From Alloacidobacterium sp963823845 (GTDB taxonomy: Bacteria > Acidobacteriota > Terriglobia > Terriglobales > Acidobacteriaceae), in contig CAWGND010000021.1 of NCBI GenBank assembly GCA_963823845.1, positions 62,001 to 126,000 of the forward strand: DNA of 64,000 bases. The letters run 5' to 3'. The position numbers were made by a program, and so were the translations under genes. The notes under the pieces are model-generated. The model ran no database searches and was not told the DNA's origin. It was given only the letters and a program-made list of their open reading frames with translations. Below are positions 59,776 to 64,000 of this stretch, piece after piece (position 1 is the first letter of the stretch; every line of letters starts with the position of its first letter).

Positions 59776-60054
59776 TTGGGCCTGGTGCCGGAGAGATTCA
59801 AAAAGGGGCCCGGACCCAACATCGATACAGCTTTGCCATATTTTCACGAATTCTCCATTGACGCGGGACCGGACCGGCGCTACTCTGAGCCCATTAGCAA
59901 GGATTTGGTGACAATTGCCAATTCGACGCTTCAGTTGCCGCATCCAATAAATGTGGCGTTTACTTCGCTATATTCCGCTCCCCGATTCCTTACAACCCAC
60001 TTACACATGGTGACTGTGCCTACGGTCTACCTGGGAGGTTATTTCTCCGCTTGA
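59776..60054 (+). CDS. Doubtful small frame ahead of phoH
   Basis: A TTG-started 92-codon frame (MGLVPERFKKGPGPNIDTAL...) fills the gap and ends at the phoH start. The first half might be a degraded extension of the preceding gene. The second half has no protein-like pattern, and there is no Shine-Dalgarno. I would not treat it as a gene without homologues; it is listed because the 285-bp gap holds nothing else. Confidence 0.15.
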   Translation: MGLVPERFKKGPGPNIDTALPYFHEFSIDAGPDRRYSEPISKDLVTIANSTLQLPHPINVAFTSLYSAPRFLTTHLHMVTVPTVYLGGYFSA

Positions 60055-61064
60055 TGAGAAAAGCGCTGGAAATCACGCCGAACCTTGAGCCCCTGTTTGG
60101 GACCCGCGACGAAAATCTGAGACTCATGGAAGATTCTCTCCATGTGCGCATCGATCTGAAATCGGATGCAGTGCAGGTGGAAGGCTCGCAGGAGAGCCTT
60201 GCGCGTGTGGAACGCATCTTTGCGGACTACGAGCATCTGCGCAAGAACGGGGTGAACCTGCAGAATGGCGAGCTTCACGGCATGCTGAAGCTTGTCGTCT
60301 GCGATCCGGCGGTGACGCTGCGCAGCCTTGTCGAAAGCGGCAAGCAGCGCTCAACGGGGATCAAACGCATGGTGCAGCCGCGCTCGCTCAACCAGCGGTA
60401 TTATGTCGAGGCGATTGAGCAGACGGACATGGTCTTCGGCATCGGGCCTGCGGGTACGGGCAAGACATATCTGGCGGTTGCGATGGCTGCTGCCGCGCTG
60501 CTGGCGAAGAAGGTGAGCCGCATTGTCCTGGTGCGTCCGGCGGTGGAAGCCGGCGAGCGGCTGGGATTCCTGCCGGGAAGTTTGCAGGAGAAGGTCGATC
60601 CGTACCTGCGTCCTTTATATGACGCGCTGTATGACCTGCTGGAGCCTGAGCGCGTCGACAAGATGCTGGAGCGCAATGTCATCGAGGTCGCTCCGCTGGC
60701 GTTTATGCGCGGGCGTACGCTGAACGATGCGTTCATCATTATGGACGAGGCGCAGAATACAACCAGCGAGCAAATGAAGATGTTTCTGACGCGCCTGGGC
60801 AACAATGCCAAGGCCGTGATTACGGGAGACATCACGCAGATCGATTTGCCGAATCCGCGCAAGTCGGGATTGATTGAAGCGATGAATATTCTTGATGGGG
60901 TGGATGGGATTCGCTTTATTCGTTTCGAGGACGGAGATGTGGTGCGCCACCACCTGGTGCAGCGCATCATTCGCGCCTACGACAGCTTCGGCCGCTCGCA
61001 GCGGGAGCTTCCGCTGACCCTGCCGGAATCGGGCGAGACGCGGGCACCGTCGAAACCACAGTAA
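60054..61064 (+). CDS. phoH: PhoH family ATPase
   Basis: 336 residues. An N-terminal KH-like part (about 1-110; LHVRIDLKSDAVQVEGSQES) precedes the helicase-like ATPase domain: Walker A GIGPAGTGKTYLAVAMA, RPAVEAGERLGFLPGSLQEK, Walker B FIIMDEAQNTTSEQMKMFLT, GDITQIDLPNP. PhoH proteins are cytoplasmic ATPases thought to work with RNA, and the phoH-ybeY order is conserved in many bacteria. ATG 60054 is used; TTG 60051 is possible. First gene of a three-gene operon. Confidence 0.93.
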   Translation: MRKALEITPNLEPLFGTRDENLRLMEDSLHVRIDLKSDAVQVEGSQESLARVERIFADYEHLRKNGVNLQNGELHGMLKLVVCDPAVTLRSLVESGKQRSTGIKRMVQPRSLNQRYYVEAIEQTDMVFGIGPAGTGKTYLAVAMAAAALLAKKVSRIVLVRPAVEAGERLGFLPGSLQEKVDPYLRPLYDALYDLLEPERVDKMLERNVIEVAPLAFMRGRTLNDAFIIMDEAQNTTSEQMKMFLTRLGNNAKAVITGDITQIDLPNPRKSGLIEAMNILDGVDGIRFIRFEDGDVVRHHLVQRIIRAYDSFGRSQRELPLTLPESGETRAPSKPQ

Positions 61065-61132
61065 CGCAGGCTGGGTGCGGTACCATCAATATGAGGGAGG
61101 CGACTTCGGCCGCCTGGCTCTCACTCCCCTGC

Positions 61133-61666
61133 ATGATCCTGATCGAGCCAGACGCCGCGGCTGCATCCGATCCAACCGGAATAAAAAGGCGCAAGGCTGC
61201 GCTGAAGATGCGAGATCTGCACGGTTTTCTGTCCAGAGCAAAATTGGCAGTTGGCTTGCGGGGGGAGGTCTCGGTGCTGCTCGGGTCCGACATAACGATT
61301 CGCACGCTGAACCGCAATTTCCGCAAAAAGGACAAGGCGACTGACGTGTTGTCGTTTCCTGCAGGCGAGTTTCAGGGTGAAGCGACGAAGCAGGCAGGGG
61401 ACATCGCTATTTCACTCGATACGGCGGAGAAGCAGGCTGAAGAACATGGCCACTCACTTCGGTTGGAAGTGAAGATTCTGCTACTGCACGGATTGCTGCA
61501 CCTGGCGGGCTACGACCACGAGACGGACAAGGGACGGATGGCACGGAAGGAAAGCGCGCTGCGGAAGGAACTGGATCTGCCGGTCGGCCTGATTCAGCGG
61601 AGCGGCAAGGCTGCGAGAGTGGCGCCTACGGCCGCGGTCACAAATACGCGGAGCCATGCGCGATGA
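61133..61666 (+). CDS. ybeY: Endoribonuclease YbeY (rRNA maturation)
   Basis: 177 residues from ATG 61133 (MILIEPDAA), preferred over ATG 61091 because YbeY proteins start close to this strand. The zinc site HGLLHLAGYDHETDKGRMA has the three histidines of the family; IRTLNRNFRKKDKATDVLSF is the conserved core. It processes rRNA and takes part in ribosome quality control. The stop overlaps the start of the CNNM gene (ATGA). Confidence 0.93.
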   Translation: MILIEPDAAAASDPTGIKRRKAALKMRDLHGFLSRAKLAVGLRGEVSVLLGSDITIRTLNRNFRKKDKATDVLSFPAGEFQGEATKQAGDIAISLDTAEKQAEEHGHSLRLEVKILLLHGLLHLAGYDHETDKGRMARKESALRKELDLPVGLIQRSGKAARVAPTAAVTNTRSHAR

Positions 61667-62952
61667 ACGTCGAAGCTGCCATATTCATTTTCCTGCTGCT
61701 GATTGTGGTTACGCTGGCCTCGTATGTAGACCGGCTGTATTCAGAGATGGGAAAATTTCTTTCCCGCGAATTCCAGGAAAATATTGATGTGTGGGAGCAG
61801 CGCATTGAGCCGAAGCTTGGGCTTAGCCGCGAGCGCGTGATGCTTTCCGCAGCCGTGCTTTCGCAGCTCTCGCTGGCCTGCCTAACACTCATCTTCGGAA
61901 TGCTGCTCTTCGATCGCGCATCTGTAACCGATCGGCCAACGTATGGGGAGATCGGGCAGGCGGTGCTGGGCGTGGTGCTCGTGATTGCGCTCTTCAACCG
62001 GCTGCTCCCGTTTGTGTTCTTCACGCGCACGCGTGGGTTGTGGGTTGTGCGAGTGCGCTGGCTGCTTCGGCTGCTGTTTTATCTGGTTTTACCTGTCACG
62101 ATATTTCTTGGATTTCTGCTTTCGATTGCCGCGCTGGCGGAGGCCCCGAAGATGGAAGAAGAAAGCCCATCCTCAGAAGCGGTGGATGCGCTGATTGAAG
62201 CGGGTGAGGAAGAAGGAATTATTGAAGAGGGCGACCGTGAGCTGGTGCGGTCTGCAGTGGAGTTTGGCGACAAGGTGGTGCGCGAGCTGATGACGCCGCG
62301 TCCGGAGATGATTGCGATTCATGGATCGGCCACCCTGGAAGAACTGCTGCAGTTGATTGAGAAGCATCCGGTATCGCGGGTGCCAGTGTATGAAGGGACG
62401 CTCGATCAGATTACCGGCATCGCGTTTGCACATGACCTGTTGCGCGTGAGCGATGAGGCCGCGCGAACACGCAGAGTTTCAACGATTCAGCGGGCCGCTG
62501 CTTTTGTTCCGGAGACCAAGAAGGTGAATGAGCTGCTGCGCGAGATGCAGCGCGAGAAGCAGCACATGCGTATCGTGATTGACGAATACGGCGGTGTGGC
62601 CGGGCTGGTTACGATTGAGGATCTGCTGGAAGAAATTGTCGGATCGATTGCGGACGAGCATGATGAGGATGAACTGGAATCGCCGAAGAGCGAGGCGGAT
62701 GGTTCATGGCTGGTGCCGGGAAAGCTGGACATCGAGCGGCTGGAAGAGTTGTTCGGCGAGCGATGGGAGATGCCTGAGGACTTCGAAGCGACGACGGTCG
62801 CCGGATTGGTAAGCGAGGTTGCGGGGAGGATTCCAATGCCGGGCGAGGTAGTGGAACAGGATGGCCTGCGTTTTGAGGTGCTGGCATCGACGGACCGCAG
62901 GATTGAGCGGTTGCGGGTCTCGCGCAAGCAGGAAGATGCAGCTACGCCCTAG
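61663..62952 (+). CDS. CNNM/CorC-HlyC-type membrane protein with CBS domains
   Basis: 429 residues. About four membrane helices in the first 155 residues (IFIFLLLIVVTLASY; LSAAVLSQLSLACLTLIFGM; VLGVVLVIALFNRLLPFVFF; LLFYLVLPVTIFLGFLL). Then the hallmark VRELMTPRPEMIAIHG, two CBS motifs (about 210-325; MRIVIDEYGGVAGLVTIEDL) and a CorC_HlyC C-terminal domain (WLVPGKLDIERLEELFG). The family is linked to Mg2+/Co2+ efflux. Overlaps ybeY by 4 bases and the convergent VKOR gene end by 11. Confidence 0.9.
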   Translation: MNVEAAIFIFLLLIVVTLASYVDRLYSEMGKFLSREFQENIDVWEQRIEPKLGLSRERVMLSAAVLSQLSLACLTLIFGMLLFDRASVTDRPTYGEIGQAVLGVVLVIALFNRLLPFVFFTRTRGLWVVRVRWLLRLLFYLVLPVTIFLGFLLSIAALAEAPKMEEESPSSEAVDALIEAGEEEGIIEEGDRELVRSAVEFGDKVVRELMTPRPEMIAIHGSATLEELLQLIEKHPVSRVPVYEGTLDQITGIAFAHDLLRVSDEAARTRRVSTIQRAAAFVPETKKVNELLREMQREKQHMRIVIDEYGGVAGLVTIEDLLEEIVGSIADEHDEDELESPKSEADGSWLVPGKLDIERLEELFGERWEMPEDFEATTVAGLVSEVAGRIPMPGEVVEQDGLRFEVLASTDRRIERLRVSRKQEDAATP

Positions 62953-63343
62953 TTTTTCGCGACCGAATGACGGCGGCAATCGAGAGCAGTGTGATGAGCG
63001 CGATGATGGTCTGTGAGATGACGCAGTAGAGGCACCAGATCTCGAGGATCCGCGCCTCGATGCTGGTGAGGTAAAGAGCGAAGGCGAGGCCCGCGAGCGA
63101 TGCTATGAGAAGCAGCCGATGGCGGCGGAAGAGCGCGAGCATCGCGATGGCTGCGTATCCACCGATGCCGATGGCGGCTACGGGAATTCCGTGAATCGCG
63201 GAATAGCGGCTATGATTGACGATCCCACAGTCCCAGTGCGCGTTGATGTCGCAGGGTGGCGCGTCCATGGAGTAGTGAATGCGCAGTGCGAGTGAAGAGG
63301 CGATGATTCCGGCGATGGCAAGCAGGGCGATCAGGTAACGCAT
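62942..63343 (-). CDS. Vitamin K epoxide reductase (VKOR) family protein
   Basis: 133 residues with four membrane helices. The first cysteine pair is in PPCDINAHWDCGIVNHS, which also has the conserved Ser-Arg-Tyr-Ser pattern, and the active-site pair in EIWCLYCVISQ (Cys-x-x-Cys). Bacterial VKOR reoxidises DsbA-like thiol oxidases and passes electrons to quinone, replacing DsbB. A DsbA-like gene starts divergently 57 bp away, which supports that role. Confidence 0.92.
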   Translation of the reverse strand: MRYLIALLAIAGIIASSLALRIHYSMDAPPCDINAHWDCGIVNHSRYSAIHGIPVAAIGIGGYAAIAMLALFRRHRLLLIASLAGLAFALYLTSIEARILEIWCLYCVISQTIIALITLLSIAAVIRSRKTRA

Positions 63344-63400
63344 AGGTGTGAATTCAGTCTAACGGGTTGGACTGCACGATAGAATTTTGGTGAGGGATTT

Positions 63401-64000
63401 ATGTTGCGAAGTTTTCTTGCATTTGTTGGAGCGTGCGTTTTGGTTTTCGGGAGCGCGTCGCCGAGCAGCGCGGCTATGGACCAGGGCGCGCTGAAGCCTC
63501 CTGCTGGAGCGAAGGTGGCGCTGATTGAGTTTGCCGATCTCGAGTGCCCTAGCTGTGCCCATCAGAATCCGTTGTTGAAAGATGCCGTAGCGAAGTATCA
63601 CATTCCGTGGGAGCGGCATGACTTTCCGATTCCCTACCATCGCTGGAGCTCGCAGGCAGCGGTGAATGCGCGCTGGTTCGATACCAGGTCTCAGAAGCTG
63701 GGCGACGAGTATCGCGATGAGGTTTTTGCCAACCAGTTAAAGATTGAGACGCCGGACGATCTGCGTTCTTTTACCGAGAAGTTTGCAAAGGACCACGGCG
63801 TTGCTCTGCCGTTTGTGATTGATCCTCAGGGCAAGCTGGCCGCGGCGGTGAAGGCTGATTATGACCTCGGCGTGCGACTTGGCGTGCACCAGACGCCGAC
63901 CGTGTGGATTGTGACCGATAAGCACGGTGTGACGAGTGCCACTGAAGTGAAGGATTTCAGCAAGCTGTATTCGATGCTGGACACAGCCGTGGCGGAGACC
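63401..64000 (+). CDS. DsbA-like thioredoxin-fold protein (cut by window edge)
   Basis: 200 codons to the right edge, frame still open. Signal peptide (RSFLAFVGACVLVFGSASPS). Thioredoxin-fold active site FADLECPSCAHQNPLLKDAV with Cys-Pro-Ser-Cys, and the cis-proline region GVHQTPTVWIVTDKHG near 177-182. It most likely introduces disulfide bonds into exported proteins, with VKOR as its oxidant. GAGGGATTT precedes ATG 63401. Confidence 0.9.
   Translation, partial: MLRSFLAFVGACVLVFGSASPSSAAMDQGALKPPAGAKVALIEFADLECPSCAHQNPLLKDAVAKYHIPWERHDFPIPYHRWSSQAAVNARWFDTRSQKLGDEYRDEVFANQLKIETPDDLRSFTEKFAKDHGVALPFVIDPQGKLAAAVKADYDLGVRLGVHQTPTVWIVTDKHGVTSATEVKDFSKLYSMLDTAVAET

Overview
The window reads as chromosomal DNA of a soil bacterium of the phylum Acidobacteriota, most likely class Terriglobia. 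The reasons are two very large TonB-dependent receptors that begin with a carboxypeptidase-regulatory-like beta-sandwich, a VWFA-related secreted protein of acidobacterial type, a BlaI/M56 pair, many secreted glycoside hydrolases, and dense families of short palindromic intergenic repeats. The organism is inferred from gene content only; no rRNA is present.

Layout. 1-7.9 kb: a leftward housekeeping run (rnc, two lepB paralogues, an AsmA-type protein cut by the left edge), a rightward membrane-protein gene whose 3' end is frameshifted, a TPR protein and an APC permease. 7.9-11.9 kb: tRNA-Ser(GCU) used as the attachment site of a decayed integrated element. It has a frame-broken tyrosine integrase, truncated kelch and DUF11 fragments, a small periplasmic protein, and a 68-bp copy of the tRNA 3' half at the far end. 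11.9-21.1 kb: a leftward carbohydrate block (fucose-isomerase-like protein, Tat-exported GH116, CobW-type GTPase, TonB receptor 1). 21.2-33.4 kb: an alpha/beta hydrolase, then a polysaccharide-utilisation block (TonB receptor 2, a twice-frameshifted GH39, GH144-type glucanase, LacI regulator, GH3 beta-glucosidase). 33.7-36 kb: BlaI/BlaR1-like pair. 36-44 kb: a HETLE-motif protein, hexose-phosphate mutarotase, MoxR-like ATPase, LON-substrate-binding protein, TPR protein, thioesterase, Mrp ATPase, a peptidoglycan-binding protein and rpsT. 44-54 kb: DUF885 peptidase-like protein, a repeat-rich 0.85-kb spacer, VWFA protein, DUF1080 protein, RidA, CBM9-like protein, HerA-like ATPase. 53.7-58.3 kb: PNPOx-like protein, DoxX-like membrane protein with a divergent MarR regulator, DUF1398, aldo/keto reductase, DJ-1 protein. 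58.5-64 kb: a metzincin-like protein, the phoH-ybeY-CNNM operon, and a divergent VKOR / DsbA-like pair cut by the right edge.

How the genes work together. The GH144 + GH3 + TonB receptor + LacI block looks like a beta-1,2-glucan or related oligoglucan utilisation locus. The GH116-isomerase-CobW genes look like one transcription unit. VKOR and the DsbA-like protein form an oxidative-folding pair. Two regulator genes (BlaI-like and MarR-like) have palindromic operators overlapping their own promoters and transcripts with almost no leader.

Limits. Four frame disruptions at three loci (integrase, GH39 twice, and the membrane protein near 4.4 kb) may be real pseudogenes or base-calling errors. 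Only reads or a second assembly can decide. Start codons were chosen by eye from Shine-Dalgarno sequences and protein context. Residue positions are counted by hand and may be off by a few.
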